From contig NZ_JBBAKG010000033.1 in NCBI RefSeq assembly GCF_040403615.1, positions 4,137 through 68,136 of the forward strand: a DNA stretch of 64,000 nucleotides, written 5' to 3'. This document shows, in pieces, positions 53,364-62,616 of the stretch. The position numbers and the translations under genes are program-made. The notes under the pieces were generated by a model. That model was not told where the DNA came from, did no database searches, and saw nothing but the letters and a program-made list of their open reading frames with translations. This DNA comes from Haliscomenobacter sp040403615. Its GTDB lineage: Bacteria; Bacteroidota; Bacteroidia; Chitinophagales; Saprospiraceae. Position 1 is the stretch's first letter; the number at the start of each line of letters is the position of its first letter.

Positions 53364-53435
53364 ACCCAAATGAAACGCTTATTTTTACCCACTACTTAGC
53401 TACTTTTAAACACCATAAACAGTTCATCAAAAACC

Positions 53436-54470
53436 ATGAAAATCCAAGCCCGCACACTGCTCATCGTGCTGTTGTTGTTGCTGATTGGCGCTTATGCCGG
53501 TTATCGTTTCATCCTGGGAGGAGCGGAAGTACCCCCAAGCATTGGCGACGACTATTCTGTAAAAATTCCCAGCAATTCCACTTTTGACGAAGTCGTAGCC
53601 CTGCTCAAAAAAGAAGGGGTGGTCAAAAAAGAAAATATTTTTCGCAATGTTGCCAATCAAATGGGCTACAAACAAGACCCCATGCGCAGCGGGCGCTATA
53701 AAATTGAGCCAGGTTGGACGATTTTTCACCTGATTCGCCAATTGCGTAGTGGTGAGCAGGCTCCCGTCAAGGTCATCCTGACTACCGAGCGCACCCTGGA
53801 AGAAGTGGCAGAAAAAGTATCGCGCTTCATCGAGCCGGATTCAACCAGCTTGAAAGCCCTGTTTTTTGATGAAACCTACCTGAGCAAGATTGGTTACAAC
53901 CGCGACAACCTGATGTCGGTTTTCATTCCCAACACCTACGAAGTATACTGGAACCTGAGTCCGGAAAGCTTCATGGAACGCATGCTGCTGGAGCACAAAA
54001 ACTTTTGGAAGCAAAAAGACCGACTGGCCAAAGCCAAAGCCATGGGCATGACACCTGAAGAAGTATATACCATGGCCTCCATTGTGGAAAAAGAGACCCT
54101 CAGCGACGATGAAAAACCCATCATAGCAGGAACCTACCTCAACCGAATCAAAATTGGTATGCGCCTGCAAGCCGATCCGACCGTGGTGTTCGCTACCCGC
54201 GATTTCACGACCAAGCGGGTCACCAATTACCATACTTCTTTTGATTCGCCGTTCAATACTTACATGTATGCCGGATTACCACCTGGCCCCATTGCCATGG
54301 CTTCTATCTCCAGCATTGATGCCGTACTGAATTTCGACAAAAACAACTACACTTACTTTTGTGCAAAAGGTGATGGTTCAGGCAGGCACGCTTTTGCAGA
54401 GACCTATGACCAACACTTGGGCAATGTGCGCACTTACGTAAAAAACCTGGAAGCCCGGGGGCTTCGCTAG
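53436..54470 (+). CDS. mltG: Endolytic transglycosylase MltG
   Basis: The 344-residue protein has an N-terminal membrane anchor (LLIVLLLLLIGAYAGYRFIL) and a YceG-like domain: FIPNTYEVYWNLS, SIVEKET with the catalytic Glu, ILANRI-like TYLNRIKIGMRLQADPTVVFA, and the end motif YFCAKGDGSGRHAFAETYDQH. It cleaves nascent peptidoglycan at the inner membrane and sets glycan chain length. The glycosyltransferase starts 1 bp after its stop. Confidence 0.95.
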   Translation: MKIQARTLLIVLLLLLIGAYAGYRFILGGAEVPPSIGDDYSVKIPSNSTFDEVVALLKKEGVVKKENIFRNVANQMGYKQDPMRSGRYKIEPGWTIFHLIRQLRSGEQAPVKVILTTERTLEEVAEKVSRFIEPDSTSLKALFFDETYLSKIGYNRDNLMSVFIPNTYEVYWNLSPESFMERMLLEHKNFWKQKDRLAKAKAMGMTPEEVYTMASIVEKETLSDDEKPIIAGTYLNRIKIGMRLQADPTVVFATRDFTTKRVTNYHTSFDSPFNTYMYAGLPPGPIAMASISSIDAVLNFDKNNYTYFCAKGDGSGRHAFAETYDQHLGNVRTYVKNLEARGLR

Positions 54471-54471
54471 G

Positions 54472-55563
54472 ATGCGACTGGTTTTCACGGTTACCAATGA
54501 TCTGGTGTACGACCAGCGGATGCAGCGCATTTGTGCTACTTTGGCAGAAACTGGCCATGAGGTAACGCTGGTGGGCAGGTTGCGTCGATCTTCACTAGAG
54601 TTGACCAGCGCAAATTATCAACAGATCAGGTTGTTTTGCTGGTTTGAACACGGCAAATTGTTTTACCTCGAATACAACCTCCGTCTGTTCTGGTGCTTGC
54701 TCTGGCGTACTTTCGAGGTGTACACAGGCATTGACCTGGATACCCTCTTGCCCAATTTGCTGGTGGCCCGCCTCAAAGGCAAAAGGTGTTTTTACGATGC
54801 CCATGAGTACTTCACCGAAGTACCCGAAGTGGTGGATCGGCCATTTACCAAAAGCATTTGGGAGGCGGTAGCCAGGTTTGCCATCCCCCGGGTAGATGCG
54901 GCTTACACGGTTGGCCCTGCCCTTGCACAGATTTTTCAAAACCGCTACGGCATCCCTTTTCAGGTCATTCGCAACGTACCTATTGCGGTCAATCTTGCTG
55001 TTTCTACTCCGGCAACTTCCAATGAATTGCCCATTATCCTTTACCAGGGGGTACTCAATGTAGGCCGTGGGCTTGAAACGGCCATTGCCGCCATGCAACA
55101 CATCGAGGGCGCCGAACTCTGGCTGGCTGGAGAAGGCGACTTATCGGTTTCTTTGCGGCAACAGGCTAAAGATTTACAATTGGAAACAAAAGTGAAATTT
55201 TTGGGATATATTCCTCCCTCTGAATTGCGAAACATCACGAATAAAGCATATATTGGCCTCAATTTATTGGAAAATCGGGGCCAAAGTTATTATTACTCCC
55301 TGGCCAACAAAGCTTTTGACTACATCCAGTCCGCAGTTCCTTCTATTCAAATGAATTTCCCGGAATACCTGGCATTACAAGCTGAGCATCCGGTTTTTTA
55401 TTTGCTTCCTCAATTGGAAGTTGACGCGCTGGTAGCCGCCATCCAAAGGTTGTTGTCTGATGAAGAATTGTACCAAAATTTGCAAAACGAATGCCGCGAA
55501 GCTGCCCAGGACTGGTGTTGGGAAAAAGAGCAGGAACGGTTGAAAACATTGTATGCAAAGTGA
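54472..55563 (+). CDS. Glycosyltransferase family 4 protein
   Basis: The 363-residue GT-B protein opens RLVFTVTNDLVYDQRMQRIC and has CFYDAHEYFTEVPEVV and LLENRGQSYYYSLANKAFDYIQSAVPS near the C-terminal sugar-nucleotide site. It resembles transferases acting on surface polysaccharides, although the acceptor is unknown. It lies one base after mltG, so it is likely co-transcribed with it. Confidence 0.87.
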   Translation: MRLVFTVTNDLVYDQRMQRICATLAETGHEVTLVGRLRRSSLELTSANYQQIRLFCWFEHGKLFYLEYNLRLFWCLLWRTFEVYTGIDLDTLLPNLLVARLKGKRCFYDAHEYFTEVPEVVDRPFTKSIWEAVARFAIPRVDAAYTVGPALAQIFQNRYGIPFQVIRNVPIAVNLAVSTPATSNELPIILYQGVLNVGRGLETAIAAMQHIEGAELWLAGEGDLSVSLRQQAKDLQLETKVKFLGYIPPSELRNITNKAYIGLNLLENRGQSYYYSLANKAFDYIQSAVPSIQMNFPEYLALQAEHPVFYLLPQLEVDALVAAIQRLLSDEELYQNLQNECREAAQDWCWEKEQERLKTLYAK

Positions 55564-55666
55564 TGGTGTTTTATATTAGTAAAAAAAGTGATTTCCATCA
55601 TTTTGGGTGAAAAGCTAAAGGCCAAACTTGCACAGATTACAAAGTATTTCTATAAAACAAGCGAGC

Positions 55667-56650
55667 ATGAATCTCGATGCGACCTACATGGGCTTGAAAT
55701 TGCGTTCTCCAATTGTTGTTTCCGCCTGTACCCTGTCGGAAGAGATGGACAATATCCTGCTCATGGAGGATTCTGGCGCAGGAGCAGTGGTGCTATTTTC
55801 CCTTTTTGAAGAGCAAATCCAGGCCGAACAAGACTGTTTCAATGGCATCATTCGTCCCAATCGAAATGCTTTTGGTGAGCTTGGAAACCTACCCGAAATG
55901 GAGGAGTACGGCTCCAGTACCGAAGAATACCTGGAAAACCTACGCAGAATCAAAGAACGGGTCAATATTCCCATCATCGGTAGTTTGAATGGCGTCACGC
56001 CTGAAGGCTGGATCGACTACGCCCGCCAAATGGAGCAAGCAGGTGCAGATGCGCTGGAAATCAACATTTATTACATCCCAACCGACCTCCACCTGACCGG
56101 AGGATCGGTAGAAAAGCGCTACCTCGAAATCGTCAGCACGGTCAAAAAAAACATCAGCATTCCCTTGGCGGTAAAGCTCAGTCCCTATTTCACCGCCATC
56201 GGCAATACTGCGCTAAAAATGCAGAAAGCCGGAGCAGATGCACTGGTACTGTTCAACCGTTTTTACCAACCTGATTTTGACATCAACTCCTTAGCCGTTT
56301 TACAAAACCTGCAATACAGCAATGCCGCAGAAATTCGGCTGCCCCTGTTGTGGATCTCCCTGCTGTCTGGAAAACTGGACCTGTCCCTTGCTGGGAGTAC
56401 CGGGGTGCAAGGTGCCAATGAAGCCATCAAATACCTCCTGGCTGGAGCCGATGTAGCCATGGTTGCCTCTGCGCTGTACAAAAACGGCATCGGCTATCTG
56501 GAAACCATACATCAGGACCTGCGCAACTGGATGTCGAGCAAAGACTTTCAATCCATTGCCGATTTCAAAGGGCTGATGAATCAAGCCCAGGTAAGTGATC
56601 CTGAAGTATACGGACGCGCCAATTACATCAGGATTTTGAAAAAGGGGTAG
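55667..56650 (+). CDS. Dihydroorotate dehydrogenase-like protein
   Basis: The 327-residue protein has a DHOD-type FMN barrel: YMGLKLRSPIVVSACTLSEEM, NIPIIGSLNGVTPEGWIDYARQMEQAGADALEIN and a C-terminal GSTGVQGANEAIKYLLAGADVAMV phosphate-binding block. It differs from true PyrD in its diverged middle part and lack of the usual NPNC-type active-site segment, so it is called DHOD-like; the electron acceptor and substrate are unknown. The open frame extends to 55628, and ATG 55667 gives the family-like start. Confidence 0.82.
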   Translation: MNLDATYMGLKLRSPIVVSACTLSEEMDNILLMEDSGAGAVVLFSLFEEQIQAEQDCFNGIIRPNRNAFGELGNLPEMEEYGSSTEEYLENLRRIKERVNIPIIGSLNGVTPEGWIDYARQMEQAGADALEINIYYIPTDLHLTGGSVEKRYLEIVSTVKKNISIPLAVKLSPYFTAIGNTALKMQKAGADALVLFNRFYQPDFDINSLAVLQNLQYSNAAEIRLPLLWISLLSGKLDLSLAGSTGVQGANEAIKYLLAGADVAMVASALYKNGIGYLETIHQDLRNWMSSKDFQSIADFKGLMNQAQVSDPEVYGRANYIRILKKG

Positions 56651-56752
56651 CGGCTCTATTGGGAGGAATTTGAATATTGATCTGAAATAGTGAACATTTG
56701 CTCAATTATTTATCCAATTAATCACTATCATTGAACAAAATTTCCGTCCAAG

Positions 56753-58105
56753 ATGAACTTCTGTCTTAAAAACACTTGCCAGATTTTGGCCATCTGCCTC
56801 ACTACCGTTGTGGGCAGCTTTGCGCAATCCATCACGCCACAAACGGCGCTCAAAAATTACATCACCAACAACGACAAGACCTACCGCTGGGAGTTGAAAG
56901 ACTCTAGTACGCTAGGCGGCGTAAAAGTGTATCAGTTGCTGCTGACCTCCCAAAAATGGCGGCAATACACCTGGCGCCACCAACTGACCGTTTTTGTGCC
57001 ACAGGAAACCAAATACGACGGCGCCCTCTTGTTCATCACCGGAGGCTCCAACAAAGAGGAACAACCCAATTGGACCAAATCTGACGACTTATGGATCCCA
57101 TTGGCCACCCTTGCCAATAAAAACAAGGGAATTGTGGCCTTGATCAGACAAGTGCCCAATCAGCCTTTGTATGGTGATCTGACTGAAGACGCCCTGATTT
57201 CCTACACTTTGCACCAGTTCAAAAAAGACAAAGACTACACCTGGCCACTGCTATTTCCGATGGTGAAATCGGCAGTAAAAGCGATGGACGCAGTGCAGGA
57301 ATTCAGCAAGCAGAAATTCAACCTTGCCGTCAACAGTTTTGTAGTAACCGGCGCGTCCAAACGGGGCTGGACCACCTGGCTTTCGGCAGCCATTGACGAC
57401 AAAAGGGTTAAAGCGATTGCACCAATGGTCATCGATATGCTCAACATGCCCGCCACGCTCAATTATCAGTTTCAAACCTACGGCGAATACAGCGATCAAA
57501 TCGAAGATTATGTCAAATTGGGTATCCCGCAAAGTACCGATACCGAAGATGGCAAAGCCATCACGGCCATGATTGATCCGTACTCGTACCGCAACAAGTT
57601 GACCGTCCCCAAAATGATATTCATCGGTACCAATGACGAATACTGGACCGTAGACGCCATCAAACATTATTACGATCAAATTCCAGGCAAAAACCTGATC
57701 CATTACGATCCCAACGTTGGCCACAACCTCGGCGGTGGCCGGCAAGCTTTCGAAGCCTTGAGCGCTTTTTTTGGCACCACCATTCAAAATAAGGAATATC
57801 CCTTGGCCAGCTGGTCGGTGAACGCTGCCAAAGAAGGCGTAACGTTGTCGGTCAATGCCCCCACCACCGATTTGGTGGAAGCCACTTTGTGGTTCACCAC
57901 CTCCGCAGACCGGGATTTTCGCAACAACTTATGGCTGAGCAGAAACATCAAATTGAATAGTTTGCCCTCGGTAAAAGCAGCTTTGTCTTTCCCCCAAAAA
58001 GGCTTTCAGGCGTTTTACCTGGATTTGAAGTACAACGCCCCGAATGGAGGCACCTATACCACGAGCACCCGAGTGTTTGTGACGGATGGGGAGAAGGTGT
58101 TGTGA
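56753..58105 (+). CDS. PhoPQ-activated pathogenicity-related (PqaA-type) hydrolase, exported
   Basis: The 450-residue protein has a signal peptide (to about residue 24) and an alpha/beta hydrolase of the PqaA family: ALIRQVPNQPLY, VTGASKRGWTTWL with the likely nucleophile Ser202, and KMIFIGTNDEYW with the acid Asp. Members were first seen among PhoPQ-regulated genes of Salmonella, although the Bacteroidota proteins have no known link to virulence. A repeat island begins right after its stop codon. Confidence 0.87.
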   Translation: MNFCLKNTCQILAICLTTVVGSFAQSITPQTALKNYITNNDKTYRWELKDSSTLGGVKVYQLLLTSQKWRQYTWRHQLTVFVPQETKYDGALLFITGGSNKEEQPNWTKSDDLWIPLATLANKNKGIVALIRQVPNQPLYGDLTEDALISYTLHQFKKDKDYTWPLLFPMVKSAVKAMDAVQEFSKQKFNLAVNSFVVTGASKRGWTTWLSAAIDDKRVKAIAPMVIDMLNMPATLNYQFQTYGEYSDQIEDYVKLGIPQSTDTEDGKAITAMIDPYSYRNKLTVPKMIFIGTNDEYWTVDAIKHYYDQIPGKNLIHYDPNVGHNLGGGRQAFEALSAFFGTTIQNKEYPLASWSVNAAKEGVTLSVNAPTTDLVEATLWFTTSADRDFRNNLWLSRNIKLNSLPSVKAALSFPQKGFQAFYLDLKYNAPNGGTYTTSTRVFVTDGEKVL

Positions 58106-58107
58106 GG

Positions 58108-58512
58108 GGCGCTTCGGCGCTTCGGCTACGCTCAGCGACCGCGTGATATGCCAGTACTATTCTAGGCTTTGCGAAGCGGCGCTTCGGCTGCGCTCAGCGA
58201 CCGCGTGATATGCCAGTACTATTCTAGGCTTTGCGAAGCGGCGCTTCGGCTGCGCTCAGCGACCGCGTGCATTGCTATGGCGGTTTTAGATTTTGTGGGA
58301 AGCGCGCTTCGGCTGCGCTCAGCGACCGCGTGTTTTGTTATTGAGGTTTTAGATTTTGCTAAACGTGCGCTTCTGGTACGTTCAACGCGAGGTCCAAAAG
58401 CCTACTATCATGTCACGCGGTCGCTGAGCGTAGCCGAAGCGCCGCCTCCCACAAATCTAAAACCTCAATAACAAAACACGCGGTCGCTGAGCGCAGCCGA
58501 AGCGCGCCTCCC
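58108..58512. repeat. Repeat island upstream of GIY-YIG gene
   Basis: It holds two exact-length 62-bp tandem units (58117-58178, 58179-58240; a third partial copy starts at 58241), each starting GCGCTTCGGCT(A/G)CGCTCAG. More diverged copies follow, one pair inverted (GGTCGCTGAGCG at about 58422 and 58483). Nothing here looks protein-coding, and the ORF at 58169-58471 is an artefact of the repeats. Confidence 0.88.
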
Positions 58513-58513
58513 A

Positions 58514-58822
58514 CTACTCTTTCCCCTTCAAAAAATGACTACTATTCTTACATTTCGCTAAAACATGCAATTGATCCACCTGCCCTGCGATCAACGCTTC
58601 TTTTTTAGCTCTGCTCCAACCTTGCACATGTTTTTCCCGAAAAAAAGCCTCGTCAATTCGGGCATATTCTTCAAAATAGACCAACTCTACAGGCAAATGC
58701 TTTTTGGTGTAATTCGCCCCTTCTCCAGCTTGATGTTGAGCGAGTCTGCGCTCCAAATCAACGGTACTTCCGGTATAGAAACAGCCGTTGGAACATTTCA
58801 GGATGTACAGGTATCCTTTCAT
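58514..58822 (-). CDS. GIY-YIG nuclease superfamily protein (UPF0213-like)
   Basis: The 102-residue protein has the GIY-YIG pattern GYLYILKCSNGCFYTGSTVDLERRL (its core is at residues 3-16), and the catalytic Arg (LERRL) and Glu (FFREKHVQGW) of the fold. It is a single-domain nuclease without DNA-binding extras. It begins right inside a repeat island: the same GGTCGCTGAGCG repeats flank it on both sides, starting within 2 bp of its stop and 32 bp upstream of its start. A role in spreading those repeats is a hypothesis only; YhbQ/UPF0213 proteins of other bacteria are not mobile. Confidence 0.85.
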   Translation of the reverse strand: MKGYLYILKCSNGCFYTGSTVDLERRLAQHQAGEGANYTKKHLPVELVYFEEYARIDEAFFREKHVQGWSRAKKEALIAGQVDQLHVLAKCKNSSHFLKGKE

Positions 58823-58853
58823 CAGGGTATTCTTTATTTTAGGTGTAGCGACT

Positions 58854-59028
58854 GGTCGCTGAGCGAAGCCGAAGCGCGACTGCGCTCAGCGACCGCGTGC
58901 ATTGCTATGGTGGTTCTAGACTTTGCGCTGTGTGGCAAACTATCGCTCAACGCGAGGTCTAGGTCTCGCGATCAAAACGCGCGGTCGCTGAGCGCAGCCG
59001 AAGCGCGCTTCCCACCTATCTAAAACCT
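58854..59028. repeat. Repeat island downstream flank of GIY-YIG gene (plus-strand side)
   Basis: Contains GGTCGCTGAGCG cores near 58854 and 58983 and an inverted GCGCTCAGCGACCGCGTG near 58882, with the same spacer words (CATTGCTATGG, CCCACCTATCTAAAACC) as the island on the other side. The rest of the gap to 59232 is plain AT-rich sequence plus the short element at 59149-59207. Confidence 0.85.
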
Positions 59029-59148
59029 AAACCATCATCCTCAATATACAAGAATATCCCAGCGCTACCAAGCCCACCAATAATTATTTCGACCCTGCCT
59101 TGTTTATTTCCAAAACATCCCTATCTTCATTTCTCTAGCCATTTAGCA

Positions 59149-59207
59149 TGACGCAAATCACTTACTTCCCGATTTTTTTGAGCGGGAAGCTAATTTTTCT
59201 GTGTTAT
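59149..59207. repeat. Short CTTCCCGATTTT hairpin, relative of the element at 52.2 kb
   Basis: TGACGCAAATCACTTACTTC begins the left arm; the inverted right arm (CGGGAAGCTAATTTTT) follows after a short loop. It shares the words of the TIR element at 52161-52283 and lies 25 bp before the metalloprotease start. Confidence 0.6.
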
Positions 59208-59232
59208 TTATTCATCGAACCAAACGTTAAAA

Positions 59233-61773
59233 ATGAACAATTTTACCCGACAGGTACTACTTTGCTTCCTCCTGCTGTTGGCGGCCAACATCAGCCGTGC
59301 GCAAGACAAAAAACCAGATGTTCCCGCTACGCCTCCTGCGGCCGGAGCAGAGAAAAAAGACCCCCCGAAAAATGAACCCAAGCCCTTCAAGGAGGTCATT
59401 ACGGCCAAAGCCAAGAGCAGCAAGGGTCTGGTCAATGTCCACAAAGTAGAAGACAAGTGGTATTTTGAGATTCCCGATTCGGTGTTCAACCGCGAGATCA
59501 TGGCGGTGACCCGCTACACCAAAACTGCCGCTGGCGGGGGCATTTTTGGCGGCGAAGAGGTGAATCGCCAGGTGATTGCCTGGGAAAAAGGCCCCGACAA
59601 CAAGGTCTTCCTGCGCTCTATCAGCTACATCATTGCCAGTCCGGACAGCACTAAGCCCATTTTCAAGGCGGTGAAAAACTCCAGTGTCGATCCGATTATT
59701 GCGGCCTTCGACGTCAAGTCCATCCGCAAAGATACCTCCATCCTCATCGAGGTGACGGATCTGTTCAAGGGCGACAATCAGGTGTTTTCCCTGAGTCCAT
59801 TCCTGAAGCAGTTGTACAAAATCTCCGATTTCAAGGCCGATCGTTCCTATATCCAGAGCATCCGCAGCTACCCGATCAATACGGAAATCCGCACGGTCAA
59901 AACCTTTGGCACACAGTCGCCGCCACTCACGCCATCGCCAATCCCTAGTCCGGGCATTTACCTGCCAGCTGGTCTGGATGCGGGCGTGGTCACCATGGAG
60001 TTCAACACCTCCATGATCATACTGCCCAAAAAGCCGATGCGCAAGCGCTTCTTTGACGCCCGGGTAGGCTATTTTTCAAGCAGTTACGGCACTTTTGAGG
60101 AAGAATCACAAAAGTCGGACGAAGAAGTGTTTGCGGTACGCTGGCGCCTGGAGCCCAAAAACGCCGCCGATGCCGCCCGCCAGAAAAAAGGTGAATTGAT
60201 TGAGCCTGCCAAACCCATCGTGTACTACATCGACCCCGCTACGCCTGTCAAATGGCGCAAATACATCAAAGCCGGAGTAGACGATTGGCAAAAAGCCTAT
60301 GAAAAAGCAGGTTGGAAAAACGCCATTCGTGGCGAATACTGGCCAGAGCAAGACACCACGATGAGCCTCGAAGACGCCCGGTTTTCGGTAGTGCGCTATT
60401 TTGCTGCCGACATCCAAAACGCCTATGGCCCCAATGTGAGCGATCCGCGTTCGGGTGAAATCCTGGAAAGCCACATCGGCTGGTACCACAACATCATGCG
60501 CCTCTTGCGCAACTGGTATCTGATCCAAACGGCTGCGGCTGATCCACGGGCCCGCAAAAAAGATTTTGACGACGAACTGATGGGCCAACTTATCCGCTTC
60601 GTATCCTCACACGAAGTGGGGCATACCCTGGGGCTGCGCCACAACATGGGCGCCAGCTCGGCTACGCCGGTTGAAAAACTGCGCGACAAAGCCTGGGTTG
60701 CCCAAAATGGCCACACTTCCTCCATCATGGATTACGCCCGCTTCAACTACGTGGCACAACCGGAGGATGGGGTTACCGATTTCTTCCCCCGCATCGGCGA
60801 TTACGACATCTGGGCCATCGAATGGGGCTACAAATACTTCCCCGATGCCAAAAGCGACGAGGAAGAGAAAAAACTCCTGAACGAGATCACCAAGGAGAAA
60901 ATCAAAAATCCCCGCCAGACTTTCGGTACCGAGGTCAGCCCAATGGATCCGCGCTACCAAACCGAAGACCTGAGCGACAACGCGATGAAAGCATCGGATT
61001 ATGGCATCAAAAACCTCAAGCGCATTTTGCCTAACCTGACGGAATGGAGTAAGGAAAATGGCGAAAGTTATTCCGAACTGGAAGAATTGTACAACAACCT
61101 GGTGGGTCAGTTCCGCCGCTACATGGGCCACGTGACCAAAAACGTAGGGGGCATTTATGATACCCCCAAAACCTACGATATGGCGGGTGCGGTGTACGAG
61201 GTGGTGCCCAAAGAGCGCCAAAAAGAAGCCATTGCTTTTTTGAGCACACAACTGTTTGAAACGCCTAGCTGGCTGCTGGATGCCAACATTACCAGCAGAA
61301 TCCGCCCGGATGTAGGAGTGGAAAGCATCAAAACCATGCAGGAAGCGACCCTCAACAGTTTGCTGGCTGGCGATCGCATCGTGCGTTTGTTGGAAACAGG
61401 CAAGGAAGGCAACTACACTGCGGATGAATTGATGACCGATTTGCGGGCGAGCATTTGGTCGGAGTTGAAAACGCAAAAGCCGATCGACATCTTCCGCCGC
61501 AACTTGCAGAAGGTTTTTGTAGAAAAGGTCGCTGCCCTGTTGAGTCCCAAAGATCCGGCTACCTTGTTGTACGTACCTCCTGGCCAGGCGTATGGATTTA
61601 CCGTGCGTCGGGTGGATTTAAAAACGACGGATTTGCCTTCCATTGTGCGTGGGCAAATGGAATCGCTGTTGTCCGAAATTCGGGCCGCAATTGGTGCTGC
61701 ACCCGATAAAATGAGCCGTTACCATTTGGAAGATGTGGCGAATCGGATTGATTCTGCGTTGCATCCAAAATAA
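59233..61773 (+). CDS. Large zinc-dependent metalloprotease, secreted (DUF5117/DUF4953 type)
   Basis: The 846-residue protein has a signal peptide (about residues 1-23), a Pro/Lys-rich linker, then N-terminal domains like DUF5118/DUF5117 (KWYFEIPDSVFNREIMAVTRYT). The metzincin-type zinc site HEVGHTLGLRH is at 460-470, followed by the Met-turn candidate SIMDYARFNY. Family members in Bacteroidota are periplasmic or outer-membrane-linked peptidases of unknown substrate. A short repeat element lies just before its start. Confidence 0.9.
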   Translation: MNNFTRQVLLCFLLLLAANISRAQDKKPDVPATPPAAGAEKKDPPKNEPKPFKEVITAKAKSSKGLVNVHKVEDKWYFEIPDSVFNREIMAVTRYTKTAAGGGIFGGEEVNRQVIAWEKGPDNKVFLRSISYIIASPDSTKPIFKAVKNSSVDPIIAAFDVKSIRKDTSILIEVTDLFKGDNQVFSLSPFLKQLYKISDFKADRSYIQSIRSYPINTEIRTVKTFGTQSPPLTPSPIPSPGIYLPAGLDAGVVTMEFNTSMIILPKKPMRKRFFDARVGYFSSSYGTFEEESQKSDEEVFAVRWRLEPKNAADAARQKKGELIEPAKPIVYYIDPATPVKWRKYIKAGVDDWQKAYEKAGWKNAIRGEYWPEQDTTMSLEDARFSVVRYFAADIQNAYGPNVSDPRSGEILESHIGWYHNIMRLLRNWYLIQTAAADPRARKKDFDDELMGQLIRFVSSHEVGHTLGLRHNMGASSATPVEKLRDKAWVAQNGHTSSIMDYARFNYVAQPEDGVTDFFPRIGDYDIWAIEWGYKYFPDAKSDEEEKKLLNEITKEKIKNPRQTFGTEVSPMDPRYQTEDLSDNAMKASDYGIKNLKRILPNLTEWSKENGESYSELEELYNNLVGQFRRYMGHVTKNVGGIYDTPKTYDMAGAVYEVVPKERQKEAIAFLSTQLFETPSWLLDANITSRIRPDVGVESIKTMQEATLNSLLAGDRIVRLLETGKEGNYTADELMTDLRASIWSELKTQKPIDIFRRNLQKVFVEKVAALLSPKDPATLLYVPPGQAYGFTVRRVDLKTTDLPSIVRGQMESLLSEIRAAIGAAPDKMSRYHLEDVANRIDSALHPK

Positions 61774-61797
61774 GGAGATTTGAGTTTCGATTCGAAT

Positions 61798-61893
61798 GGT
61801 TCACGCAGATTTTGCGCGGATTTAAGCGCAGATTTTCACAGATTTTTTTCTGCGAGAATCTGCGGAAGAATCTGTGTGAAATCTGCATGAACC
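61798..61893. repeat. Inverted repeat, CACGCAGATTT family, second copy
   Basis: Arms from GGTTCACGCAGATTTTGCG (61798) to its inverse ending at 61893 pair imperfectly (roughly 70%) over about 44 bp. It is a diverged relative of the near-perfect 30752-30843 hairpin, between the metalloprotease and pnuC. Confidence 0.75.
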
Positions 61894-61929
61894 AACCATC
61901 ATCTAAAATCAACTCACCCCCTCTAACCT

Positions 61930-62616
61930 ATGTTCAAAACCAGTTCCATTGGCTGGAATGCCTTCGAAATTACCTGGCTGCTCAGTTTCTCTGCGTTGGC
62001 CATAGCATTGAGCATCCTCTGGAAAAACTCCTTTCTCGATTTCAGTGTGTTTCTTTCCGGTGTCTTGTGCGTGGTATTGGCCGCCAAAGGCAACATTTGG
62101 ACTTACGCTTTTGGCATGTACAACACGTTTGGCTACGCTTATCTGGCTTATACAAATGGCTTGTACGGCGAAATGGGATTGAACCTCTTCTTTTTTGTGC
62201 CCATGAATGTGGTGGGCTATGTACTTTGGAAACCCAAACTGGAAGGCGGGTATGTGCAAATGCGGGCCCTGAAATCCCGCCAAATCCTGCTCACCGCGGT
62301 GGCCTCCCTGCTGGGCATCATGGGATTGGGCTATGGCTTGTCTTTGATTCCTAGCCAAAACAATCCCTACATCGACGCCATTACTGATGTATTGTCCGTT
62401 TTTGCCACCTTCCTGATGGTGTACCGCTTCCGCGAGCAATGGTTGTTGTACATCCTGCTCAATGTATTTACGGTGTTGTTGTGGTGCATTCGTACCGCCC
62501 ACGGCAGTCCCGAAGGGCCGCTGATGATCGTGATGTGGACGGCCTTTTTGATCAACGCGGGGTACGGCTACTACAATTGGACGCGGGGGGTAAAACATAC
62601 CAGCAGAGCTTCATGA
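61930..62616 (+). CDS. pnuC: PnuC-type nicotinamide riboside transporter
   Basis: The 228-residue protein has about seven membrane helices and the conserved AKGNIWTYAFGMYNTFGYAY region (residues 51-71) and a PMNVVGYVLWK segment, both typical of PnuC. It lets nicotinamide riboside enter by facilitated diffusion. Its stop overlaps the nadR start by 4 bp (ATGA), so uptake and phosphorylation of the nucleoside are coupled genetically. Confidence 0.94.
   Translation: MFKTSSIGWNAFEITWLLSFSALAIALSILWKNSFLDFSVFLSGVLCVVLAAKGNIWTYAFGMYNTFGYAYLAYTNGLYGEMGLNLFFFVPMNVVGYVLWKPKLEGGYVQMRALKSRQILLTAVASLLGIMGLGYGLSLIPSQNNPYIDAITDVLSVFATFLMVYRFREQWLLYILLNVFTVLLWCIRTAHGSPEGPLMIVMWTAFLINAGYGYYNWTRGVKHTSRAS

Noticed and set aside
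58117..58268. CRISPR or coding repeat from the 62-bp units
   Set aside because: Units abut without variable spacers, and the ORF through them only exists because the repeat length leaves frames open.
62439..62612. Upstream part of the nadR frame inside pnuC
   Set aside because: It is out of frame with pnuC and lacks similarity; ATG 62613 gives the HxGH domain start.
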